DNA of 15,883 nucleotides from Candidatus Poseidoniales archaeon (GTDB taxonomy: Archaea > Thermoplasmatota > Poseidoniia > Poseidoniales > Poseidoniaceae): positions 1 to 15,883 of the forward strand of contig QXYA01000152.1 in the NCBI GenBank assembly GCA_009887135.1, given 5' to 3'. Within the stretch, counting starts at the first letter, position 1. Each line of letters opens with the position of its first letter. A model generated the notes under the pieces. It saw nothing but the letters and a program-made list of their open reading frames with translations. It was not told the origin of the DNA and made no database searches. This document shows, in pieces, positions 4,805-12,328 of this stretch. The position numbers and the translations under genes are program-made.

Positions 4805-6636
4805 TCTTCTGCTACGATATGAAGCCTAGATGATCGATAGATTTCTCCAGTCGTTAATGCTGCCCAGCCGTTCATACCAACGTTGGTTATGATCACAGTA
4901 TCGCCGAGTTCAAGCATATCGTATTGAGGCCCCCAATCGGCTTGCCAACCTTCGATCTTAATCGCTCCAGTATTGTCGAGAATCATCAACCCTTTACGGC
5001 ACCATTCGCCCCGAGCCGATACGCCTCTTTTCTCTGTTCTATAGACTACTGTCCCCATGATATTCCAACGTGCACGTGGCTTGAGAAGGCTCATTGAAAC
5101 TTCTTCATCAGAGTCTATTTTGACAATCTTTGAAAACGGATCTACTTTCAGAACAATTGCCCCTTTGTAATTGAGTTGGAAAAAGGCCTTCTCAACTCGT
5201 ACCAGATCACCTTTTTCCAATCCCTCTGGGACCGTTGATGTACCATCTGAGTGGGTCATTGCCTTGACTTGTACATCTGCAAAAGCATTGTTGGCTTGAG
5301 TGATTGTGATTCGTGGGGCCCGCCCAGATTGTGAATGAATAAGGGTATGAACGTGTCCGACAATATCGTGTCGATCTTCAAGTTCATCAATAGGGTCTCC
5401 TTCAATTTCAGCATAAGAGCCTGGCAACTGATAGGTTCCACCATGAGGGTGTTCATCGTGTCCGGTTCCATTCGGACAGATCATAGACCAATCGCATCGC
5501 TCACAACGCGTTTGTTTCACGGGCTTGTCGGATGGAATCCCTCCTGGTTCGAATGAACGCATTGGAGCTGGCATAGGGGGGCATTGTTCGATATCAGGAG
5601 TTACTTCTCTTAATTGACCCCAGAGTTCTTTCAGTTCAACACCCATTTCATCCATTTCTTTGATGGTTGGTTTTTCGATCATCTTCTGACTGTTGGCTGC
5701 GAGATACCAAATTTCTAATCCGTCTACTTCTTGCTGTTTTTCATGAGTGTGCCACCATAAAAAGGCGTACATGCGTAACTGTTTGACGTAATCTCCTGAA
5801 CGATCATTATTTCCTAAGGATGCTTTGATATCGATAATTCGAATTGCTCCATCCCAAGAATAGACTAAATCATATTCACCTTGAAACCAGTGTTCTGGAT
5901 GAACTGCGTTCATCATGAATGGCTTTGCATCTGGGTCAACAAACCATGGACGAGATATCTCCCACGCCTCAATCCATGTTACATCCCCTTCCTGAGATAA
6001 TGGATGCTTGTCAAGTTGGAATCCACGCCCATCTGGTGCAGGCCATTGAGGCCGAGCCCCATTCCGCCAATCATCAAGAATCGTTTTTGATACCTTCAAA
6101 AGGCACTTTTCAACCTCATTAATATGCATCAGAATACCGTTCGTTGCCATCATGTGGCATCGATCAACATCCACATCTTCCCACTGGCCAGCCTTCCTAT
6201 CGTGCTTCGACCATTCAGTTTTCATACTTTCCAATGACGAATTCAGATGTTTCTTAACTCTCTCAGTTGCCCATAGGATCAGGTCGTTTTTATTTTGAGG
6301 CCAGTGTTTCTCTGGAAGGGAGAGGAGTTGTTCAGCGGGCCAAGATGCATCATGATTACGATTTGGCCGCCCTTCATCGTCCAGCGGTGTTGGGGCATAC
6401 ACATCTGAAGGTGCGGAGGCCATGACTAAGCAAGGAGATTCTTTCAGTGTCTGACAAATCGCTTCTTCGACAGCCCTACCAACGAATAGAATTGGGATTT
6501 GGGGCATGACTAAACGACGTACTTTTTCATAGAACCATAGTCGTGGGCACGCTTTCCATGCGTTTACTTGACTTGCTGATAGCCTGTTGTAATTCCCTAC
6601 GGAATCTGATTCAGAGTTTGGTAAACATACAGGCAT
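4801..6636 (-). CDS. RecB/Cas4-like PD-(D/E)XK nuclease with Fe-S cysteines and two OB folds (second of tandem pair)
   Basis: A 611-residue protein with an N-terminal RecB/Cas4-type nuclease domain. Visible residues are C30 (ACPRLWFYEKV), E57, D256 (GEYDLVYSWDG), D269-x-K271 (IIDIKAS) and Q286/Y290 (QLRMYAFLW), matching RecB motifs. C378-x2-C381-x5-C387 with C30 matches the Cas4/AddB/Dna2 iron-sulfur pattern. Two OB-fold-like segments follow, about 424-507 and 521-608 (GTVVYR, LELGDTVIITNV). No helicase motif is present. The start is ATG 6636, not an ATG 81 bases upstream, because it aligns RLSAS (18-22), C30 and E57 with the same positions in the upstream paralogue, and lies 22 bp after its stop with a GAGGGG element. 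Likely acts on DNA single strands; substrate unknown. Confidence 0.85.
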   Translation of the reverse strand: MPVCLPNSESDSVGNYNRLSASQVNAWKACPRLWFYEKVRRLVMPQIPILFVGRAVEEAICQTLKESPCLVMASAPSDVYAPTPLDDEGRPNRNHDASWPAEQLLSLPEKHWPQNKNDLILWATERVKKHLNSSLESMKTEWSKHDRKAGQWEDVDVDRCHMMATNGILMHINEVEKCLLKVSKTILDDWRNGARPQWPAPDGRGFQLDKHPLSQEGDVTWIEAWEISRPWFVDPDAKPFMMNAVHPEHWFQGEYDLVYSWDGAIRIIDIKASLGNNDRSGDYVKQLRMYAFLWWHTHEKQQEVDGLEIWYLAANSQKMIEKPTIKEMDEMGVELKELWGQLREVTPDIEQCPPMPAPMRSFEPGGIPSDKPVKQTRCERCDWSMICPNGTGHDEHPHGGTYQLPGSYAEIEGDPIDELEDRHDIVGHVHTLIHSQSGRAPRITITQANNAFADVQVKAMTHSDGTSTVPEGLEKGDLVRVEKAFFQLNYKGAIVLKVDPFSKIVKIDSDEEVSMSLLKPRARWNIMGTVVYRTEKRGVSARGEWCRKGLMILDNTGAIKIEGWQADWGPQYDMLELGDTVIITNVGMNGWAALTTGEIYRSSRLHIVAED

Positions 6637-6658
6637 ACGAAGTGGTAAAATCCACCCC

Positions 6659-8428
6659 TCAAATACTCTTGCTCGTAAACGCTGGAGATTGGTGCTCGAT
6701 TCGTGTTTTTCGAACATCTATTCTGAGCTGGATTAAACCTGCTCTCCAACCAAGTTCTGCACCGATGAGGCGTATTCTGTCCCCTGGACGCATCGTTCGA
6801 AGTCGCTCACTTATCGCCGAACCAAAGGCTACGACTTCCACAATATGCTCGCCATCCCAAAGGTGGAAACTGAGCATAGACCACGGTTTGGCATCGAGAC
6901 GAACTCCATTTTGCTGGCGAATTGCAACAACGACACCTTCCACATTAGCTCTTGTCCGAAGCAGGCCAATTCGGGTTCCTTTGGATTCATCCTCGTTGCG
7001 TACTCGAATGTTGGAGTGTTGGTCGACATACAGCCTTGGTTGATCTCTCCACACCCCAGGTAATGCATTTTCGATGATGACATTCTTTTGTTCAGAATCA
7101 TGCAGATGCGGGAATGCTCCTGATTCTGCTTCCTCAATAGCAATCGTTGCTTCTCCTGCACGGAGCATTGCCCCGAGAACAGGTTCATTGAAGTGGTTTG
7201 GTAAAGGACCCCATTGAGCAATCAAATTCCCAGAAACATTGACTCGAGAAGGGATTTCACCGAGAGGGACGCATGGGGATGATATTGAATTCCCTTCGAT
7301 CATTCTTGCTCTTAGTTGATCATCCATTGGTCCTGCAGATTCCATATTGGAATGTGTCAATGAACACCAGCCGCAACCAGCAGCTTCACCATCACATGCA
7401 TGGGTTGTATCTGGTTCTTCAGATTCTGCAATCGCTGGTAGAATTGAAGCTCCTTCTCCCATTGTTCTCATGATGTTGTTAATCGATAAAAACTCCTCAT
7501 CCATTGAAGTAAGTTCTTCATTACTAGGTGCTTCATAGAGTATTCTTTCTTTTGATGAAAGATACCAGCCTTCCATATTTTGGACAGGGTTTTGCTCATG
7601 AGTTCGTTCCCAGAGCCAAGCATAAAACCTGAGTTGATGTTGGAGGCTTTCCGAGAATCGCCCTCCTGAGTGGCCTGATTTGATATCAACAAGGCGAATG
7701 TTCCCATCCCACCTAAGAACCATATCGAGTTCTCCAGCAGCCCATCCTTCTGGATGAAACATTCTCTGAGGTTGATGGACTCTCGGATCTTTGAACCATG
7801 GCCTTGCAACTTCCCAGGCTTCATTCCATTGAATTGGACTCTTTGCATTCATCCACTCAAATGGATGTTCGGAATGCCAGTCTCGAGCATGCAACGATCG
7901 TACTTTCTCAGGAATAGGAAAATGTGGCTGAGACCCAATTTTTGGAGTTGGGATTTCATACGGTTCCACACCTGTCCGGAATTGTTCAATATATGGGCCT
8001 CCATTTGCATCATAACAGCGCTGAATTTCTTCGAAGAAGAGTTCTAAACCATTGTAGAGTTTATTTTGAAAGTCTTGGACGTCAACCGTTGACCAGTCCG
8101 AATCTGCACGTTTCCACAAGGAGTTCTGCCATGTTTCCAGGCCAGTGTCCCACGCACGTTGGGCTTCTTGATCAGCCAATTCATAGGCCCATTCTCTCAA
8201 ATCGTCAATGGAGTCCATAGGGCCTGGTCGATTCATCATCACGTTGCAAAGGGCATCTTCAATGACAATGCCCAGAACTTGGCCAATCGATTTAGGTGAT
8301 GAAATGCCAACTTTCCGAGTGAGATACCATTGTCGAGTACAGCGTAAGTACGTCGTAAGCCCCGATGCGGACAGTCGTGAACGACTTCTCCCCAGTGGTC
8401 CGCCTTTTGGAGGTGTACCGACTGGCAT
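6659..8428 (-). CDS. RecB/Cas4-like PD-(D/E)XK nuclease with two OB folds (first of tandem pair)
   Basis: A 589-residue paralogue of the downstream nuclease. It has RLSAS (18-22), C30 (RCTRQWYL), E57, W201-NEAWEVARPWF-DP, D235 (GELDMVLRWDG), D248-x-K250 (LVDIKSG) and Q265/Y269 (QLRFYAWLW), the RecB-family active-site set. Its C-terminal cysteines, C345-x6-C352-x2-C355, are spaced differently from the canonical CxxCx5C of the partner, so the Fe-S site may be altered. OB-fold-like segments lie at about 396-477 and 494-577 (NVEGVVVAI, MRPGDRIRLIGAELG). No helicase domain is present. It starts 48 bp after the rli1 stop and probably shares that transcript. An obvious SD is lacking. Likely a DNA repair or replication nuclease; whether both subunits are active is unknown. 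Confidence 0.83.
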   Translation of the reverse strand: MPVGTPPKGGPLGRSRSRLSASGLTTYLRCTRQWYLTRKVGISSPKSIGQVLGIVIEDALCNVMMNRPGPMDSIDDLREWAYELADQEAQRAWDTGLETWQNSLWKRADSDWSTVDVQDFQNKLYNGLELFFEEIQRCYDANGGPYIEQFRTGVEPYEIPTPKIGSQPHFPIPEKVRSLHARDWHSEHPFEWMNAKSPIQWNEAWEVARPWFKDPRVHQPQRMFHPEGWAAGELDMVLRWDGNIRLVDIKSGHSGGRFSESLQHQLRFYAWLWERTHEQNPVQNMEGWYLSSKERILYEAPSNEELTSMDEEFLSINNIMRTMGEGASILPAIAESEEPDTTHACDGEAAGCGWCSLTHSNMESAGPMDDQLRARMIEGNSISSPCVPLGEIPSRVNVSGNLIAQWGPLPNHFNEPVLGAMLRAGEATIAIEEAESGAFPHLHDSEQKNVIIENALPGVWRDQPRLYVDQHSNIRVRNEDESKGTRIGLLRTRANVEGVVVAIRQQNGVRLDAKPWSMLSFHLWDGEHIVEVVAFGSAISERLRTMRPGDRIRLIGAELGWRAGLIQLRIDVRKTRIEHQSPAFTSKSI

Positions 8429-8476
8429 ATTGACCGCTCGCAGTCGTTCCCTTTAGACTCTCTTCATTTTCTATGT

Positions 8477-10258
8477 CTATCTGACATTGAACGAATAATA
8501 GTCTCCAATTTCCCTTTGCTCACGATCTTTTCGACTTTCTGATTTATTGATTCGTGGACGTTTAGAATCATGATCTCTACGGAATGTTACGTTAACATCG
8601 TTCAGGAACCGATTCATTCCATCACGAAGGGGATATGGTCCCATTGCCTTACCCTTTACGCCACCTTCGCCTTCGAAAACCAGTAATGAATCACTAACGA
8701 TGTCGATGAAATAGACGTCGTGATCGATGACAAATGCCGATTTTTCATTCGCTTCCATCGTTCTACGAATGGCCTTAGCTGCTTCCATACGTGCATTTGC
8801 ATCAAGGTGAGCCGATGGTTCGTCAAGAAGGTATAAGTCAGCATCTCTTCCAAGACAGAGCGCGATTGCTACAGCTTGTCGCTCACCGCCTGAGAGTTTC
8901 TTCACACGCTTAGGCAGTAGGGAATCAACTCCTAATGCACGTATGACATTGACGTTGAATTCACCGCTTCGCCATCGCATTCCTAGTTCACTATCGAGCC
9001 ACATTTGGACAGTACAATCCATATCAGCATCAATGTGTTGGGGCTTGTACGATATTTTTGCATTTGCAGTAACCCAACCGCTATCGTATTCATGTTCGCC
9101 AGCTAAGATTTTGATCATTGTCGTCTTTCCAGTCCCATTGGGCCCAACTACACCGACGACTTCAGAGCGGTGAACAGAACCTTCTCCAGTCGATAATTCG
9201 AATGAACCTAGTTTCTTTCCAAGGTCGCCCCATTGAACAACAACACTGCCTTTTACAACAGATCTTTCATGGTGTTTAAGGAAACGAATTGGTTTGTCTC
9301 GAATTCGAACGTTTTCCTCGACTAAGAATCCATCAAGGTATGCATTGATGGCAGTTCGTGTGGATCGAGCGGGCGTAAATATTCCAAACGCTCCCTTCAG
9401 CCCATAGACGATATGGACAAGATCTGCAAGTACGTCAAGGACCGCTAAATCGTGTTCAATAACAATCACTCGCTTTGTTTCTGCCAGTTTTTGAATAATC
9501 CGTACGATTCGCATTCGTTCGTGAATGTCAAGATAAGACGACGGTTCATCGAAGAAATAGACATCAACATCTCGTAAAATCGTTGCACAAATTGCCATTC
9601 GTTGTAATTCTCCGCCAGAGAGTTGCTGGACAGTTCGGTCGAGAAGGTGATCGATTCCTAAGGCGGCCGTCATCTCATCGAACATATCTCGCTCATCGAC
9701 TCGTCGCAGTAAGGCTTCAACAGTTCCTTGAACCCGTTTAGGCAGTCGATCAACATTTTGAGGTTTAAGTGCTACTTTGATTCCTCCATCACGAACAGCC
9801 ATGAAGAAATCACGAAGTTCACCTTTTGGAAGTGAATTAACCACATCTTCCCACTCTGGATCTTTGTTCAACCAATCTCCCAGATTTGGTATCATTCGTC
9901 CTGAAAGAGCATTGAAAGCCGTAGATTTGCCCATACCATTCGGGCCGAGAATACCTACTACAGATTCCTTTGTTGGCGTAGGTAGGCGGAATAATCTGAA
10001 TCCATTAAGACTGTAACGATGAATCATATCGCTTTCCAATTCACTTGGAAGTTGTTCGATGATCAATGCATCATGTGGGCATTTGTTAATACAGATTCCA
10101 CATCCAATGCAGAGTGATTCAGAGATGTGTGGTTTCCCAGATTTGTCATCCATAACGATGCATTCTTGTCCGTTTCGAACAGGTGGGCAGTAGTGGAAAC
10201 ATTCGTCATTACATTTCTTTGGTTGACAATTGTCTTCCTTCAAAACTGCGACTCGCAT
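8477..10258 (-). CDS. rli1: ABCE1/Rli1 ribosome-recycling ATPase
   Basis: A 593-residue twin-ATPase ABC protein without membrane segments. ABCE1 splits terminated ribosomes after aRF1/Pelota action. The N-terminal Fe-S domain has C11, C16, C20 and C24, plus the ferredoxin-like C50-x2-C53-x2-C56-x3-C60. NBD1 has Walker A GPNGMGKST (105-113), signature LSGGELQR (213-220) and Walker B YFFDEPSSYLD. NBD2 has Walker A GPNGTGKTT (372-380), signature LSGGERQ (455-461) and Walker B YLLDEPSAHLD. A family-typical hinge follows each NBD. Length is normal. The start follows GGGTGAG on the minus strand, with a TTATAG element about 20 bases upstream. It lies 86 bp after uL16 and just before two nuclease genes. 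Confidence 0.97.
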   Translation of the reverse strand: MRVAVLKEDNCQPKKCNDECFHYCPPVRNGQECIVMDDKSGKPHISESLCIGCGICINKCPHDALIIEQLPSELESDMIHRYSLNGFRLFRLPTPTKESVVGILGPNGMGKSTAFNALSGRMIPNLGDWLNKDPEWEDVVNSLPKGELRDFFMAVRDGGIKVALKPQNVDRLPKRVQGTVEALLRRVDERDMFDEMTAALGIDHLLDRTVQQLSGGELQRMAICATILRDVDVYFFDEPSSYLDIHERMRIVRIIQKLAETKRVIVIEHDLAVLDVLADLVHIVYGLKGAFGIFTPARSTRTAINAYLDGFLVEENVRIRDKPIRFLKHHERSVVKGSVVVQWGDLGKKLGSFELSTGEGSVHRSEVVGVVGPNGTGKTTMIKILAGEHEYDSGWVTANAKISYKPQHIDADMDCTVQMWLDSELGMRWRSGEFNVNVIRALGVDSLLPKRVKKLSGGERQAVAIALCLGRDADLYLLDEPSAHLDANARMEAAKAIRRTMEANEKSAFVIDHDVYFIDIVSDSLLVFEGEGGVKGKAMGPYPLRDGMNRFLNDVNVTFRRDHDSKRPRINKSESRKDREQREIGDYYSFNVR

Positions 10259-10344
10259 ATTCTCACCCTATATTCTTGCTATAAGCCCATCATCAATCAT
10301 ACTTCGCATTCAAACCACCCTGGTGGGCAGCCTTTGCATGAGGT

Positions 10345-10884
10345 TCAAACGAGACCCTTGAGGTGTTCTGCGCCACGAACAACACGAGTTGTTGTTGGTG
10401 TTGGGAATTTCATCCCTGCCTTGCGCAAAGCATCCTTGGCAGTAAGGTAGTGTTCTGGGTTGACGTGGAGTGAAACAACACGTTGTCCACGGCGAACACG
10501 TGCAGCAGTTCCCACATTCTTACCAAATGCACAGCGCATACCTTGTGATACACGGTCTGCACCAGCACCAGTCGCTTGCTTGTTTTCACGGAGAACGTGG
10601 TGAGGGTAGGTGTGGATCCGAAGTGCGTATCCTTGTGCGCCAGCCTCGTTACGGATGGTTGAGTTTGAGATGACACGGGCAGCTTCTAGGGCAGTATGTC
10701 GGATCTGACAATCATTATTTGCTCTCAATTCGAGAACAACAGAGAATCCTCCTGTCTCCGCAGCACGGCGGTTTCCAGAATGGAAAGAGAGAATACGGTT
10801 GTTTGGAACACCGCCAATAAACTTGCGTCGTGTATAAGCAGGTCCTTTGAGTCGGCGGTACATTGATGCGGGTTTACGTGCCAT
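10345..10884 (-). CDS. rpl10e: 50S ribosomal protein uL16 (archaeal L10e)
   Basis: A 179-residue protein of archaeal uL16/L10e type, which helps shape the A-site tRNA region and 5S rRNA contacts of the large subunit. It shows MARKPASMYRRLKGPAYTRR at the N-terminus, then CQIRHTALEAARV, YPHHVLRENKQATGAGADRV, GMRCAFGKNVGTAARV and NPEHYLTAKDALRKAGMK, all canonical. The start is ATG 10884, preceded by GGAG at eight bases; two upstream in-frame ATGs would add residues without family counterparts. It is transcribed from the divergent region at 10885-11019 and is followed by rli1, so a translation-related operon is likely. Confidence 0.96.
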   Translation of the reverse strand: MARKPASMYRRLKGPAYTRRKFIGGVPNNRILSFHSGNRRAAETGGFSVVLELRANNDCQIRHTALEAARVISNSTIRNEAGAQGYALRIHTYPHHVLRENKQATGAGADRVSQGMRCAFGKNVGTAARVRRGQRVVSLHVNPEHYLTAKDALRKAGMKFPTPTTTRVVRGAEHLKGLV

Positions 10885-10959
10885 AACATCTACTCCTAGC
10901 ATCCATGCGACTAATGTTTCCCTTATCATCCCTCCGATGTATTCCTAAGAACATATTTT

Positions 10960-10985
10960 CTCTAAAAGATGGGGGTTTTTTAGAG
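10960..10985. promoter_or_regulatory. Inverted repeat in divergent promoter of uL16 and the membrane protein
   Basis: CTCTAAAA and TTTTAGAG are exact inverted repeats separated by ten bases that include a GGGGG run. The arms are TATA-like and lie at suitable distances for both flanking genes: about 25 bases before a start near 11003 on plus, just ahead of the SD GGAGGTG (11011-11017), and a similar place on minus. They may be a back-to-back promoter pair or an operator. The repeat is seen; the function is inferred. Confidence 0.45.
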
Positions 10986-11019
10986 CAAGGAACATAATGG
11001 TTCAACGTTAGGAGGTGTT

Positions 11020-12252
11020 ATGGCGAGTGGCTGGAGGAAGTTGCTCGAGGAAGAGTCAGAACATCAATGGCTCGCACTCGGGTTGTTTTTGGTATTCGTA
11101 GTCATCGGTGGGTTCCTCATTGGCGGTACCCGTAATCTAGAAGGCATGGTGCTCGGAGTTGATTCCGATGAAAACTTCGCTTTTGATGATGGCCATCATA
11201 TCATCGAAATTGCCTATCATGCCAACTCAGATTGGGACGGTGCACACTCTGCAATTCTTCTGAATAGCTCAGGAATGAAAATGTATCAACAATTATCCTC
11301 TGCAGACGTGAATGACATTGTTCCGTTCGATGATGAACTCATCAGAGATGTTACTTTCTTTGAATCGGATGAAGAAGGTACTGTGACTTACTCGGCGGCC
11401 CAAAACACGATTACAACTGTTGTCAATGCTATGCCATCGAATCAAATCCTAGATGATGGAACTGGTTCGTCTTTCAGTATCCAAGGCATAGCTAAAGACA
11501 CATCCGATTTAATCCTCAATAATCGTGTTTTGATCACATCCGAAGACGGGGGTTCAGGTGTTCGTGGATTGGGTATGTCAGGTGTTACGATTTCATCTTC
11601 TCCTGACCCATCAGTATCCTGGACTGATTTAGTTTTCCTCGAAGATGATACATACATTGCAACAGGCGTTTTCACCTATCATGACGACAACCCTGCTCTA
11701 CTCGGTTCGAAGATTGTCTTCGCTCACATCACTTGGGCAGGTGGCTCAAATGTCCCTCAAGTTCTGATATCATCAGTTATGGGTAACGGGAGCGAAGTGC
11801 ACTCGTTGACATCTATGAAGAACGGCCTCGCAGCAGCAGCTTCGAACCAAGAGGCATACATCATCTCAAAGGATTCAATTGAGATTCACAGCATTTCTGC
11901 AACAGCGATGGTCTACGAACCGTGTGAACATCGACTTTGGTTTTTCGGAGAACAGGGGAGTAAATCCATTTTAAGAATGGATGTAGAAACCGGTGAAGAG
12001 ACAACAAAGAACCTACAATATGCTCTACCTCTCCAACCAACATTTGTCCTCATAGAAGGCGATTCATTGTACATTCATGGGTACGATAACAAGGGAGAAC
12101 CAGATCGCCTTTCCTTGGATTTAAGTCTCGAAGGGTCAATGTCTTCAGGCCGTGGTTTCCTCAATTTCCTTTTCCTTTTCGCAGGGGTTTTGATGCTTGG
12201 GACTCAATTGTATACAATCATCGATCGTACTTTGGTGCAAAAGAAACGTTAG
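11020..12252 (+). CDS. Membrane-anchored protein with large extracytoplasmic domain, unknown function
   Basis: A 410-residue protein that I do not recognise. TM1 lies near residues 17-37 (WLALGLFLVFVVIGGFLIGG) and TM2 near 380-401 (FLNFLFLFAGVLMLGTQLYTII), with basic ends outside both, so the roughly 340-residue central part is probably outside the cell and both termini inside. The central part is acidic and rich in Ser, Gly and short beta-like segments (for example VFLEDDTYIATGVFTY, LWFFGEQGSKSILRMDVETG), resembling beta-propeller or sensor-like domains, but no repeat was proven. The SD GGAGGTG ends two bases before the ATG. It is divergent from uL16 and lies 76 bp before mutS on the same strand, with a dyad between them. 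Confidence 0.85.
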   Translation: MASGWRKLLEEESEHQWLALGLFLVFVVIGGFLIGGTRNLEGMVLGVDSDENFAFDDGHHIIEIAYHANSDWDGAHSAILLNSSGMKMYQQLSSADVNDIVPFDDELIRDVTFFESDEEGTVTYSAAQNTITTVVNAMPSNQILDDGTGSSFSIQGIAKDTSDLILNNRVLITSEDGGSGVRGLGMSGVTISSSPDPSVSWTDLVFLEDDTYIATGVFTYHDDNPALLGSKIVFAHITWAGGSNVPQVLISSVMGNGSEVHSLTSMKNGLAAAASNQEAYIISKDSIEIHSISATAMVYEPCEHRLWFFGEQGSKSILRMDVETGEETTKNLQYALPLQPTFVLIEGDSLYIHGYDNKGEPDRLSLDLSLEGSMSSGRGFLNFLFLFAGVLMLGTQLYTIIDRTLVQKKR

Positions 12253-12276
12253 GATAACGTTCGCGGCGAACCTTAA

Positions 12277-12292
12277 TGATGCCTCGGCATCA
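12277..12292. repeat. Dyad TGATGCC/GGCATCA upstream of mutS
   Basis: A seven-base perfect inverted repeat with a two-base centre lies between the membrane-protein gene and mutS, 37 bases before the mutS ATG. No T-run follows, so an operator or mRNA processing element is as likely as a terminator. The same half-sites occur in the dyad at 4582-4602. A CTCTAAAT stretch just after it (12295-12302) is a weak TATA candidate. Confidence 0.45.
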
Positions 12293-12328
12293 CCCTCTAA
12301 ATCGGTTAGTGTCCGGGGAGGTGTGTAA

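Noticed and set aside
6637..6717. Longer N-terminus for the second nuclease
   Set aside because: It would overlap the end of the first nuclease, and only the ATG at 6636 puts RLSAS, C30 and E57 at the same positions as in the paralogue.
4801..8428. Reading the nuclease pair as a CRISPR Cas4 locus
   Set aside because: No repeats, cas1 or cas2 are present, and both proteins are about three times the length of Cas4 and carry OB folds.
10315..10326. CCACC-CT-GGTGG hairpin between uL16 and rli1
   Set aside because: The stem is only five bases with a two-base loop and no T-run follows, so it is not supported as a terminator.
10885..10929. Longer N-terminus for uL16
   Set aside because: Family proteins start at MARKPA, and the GGAG SD is placed for the ATG at 10884.
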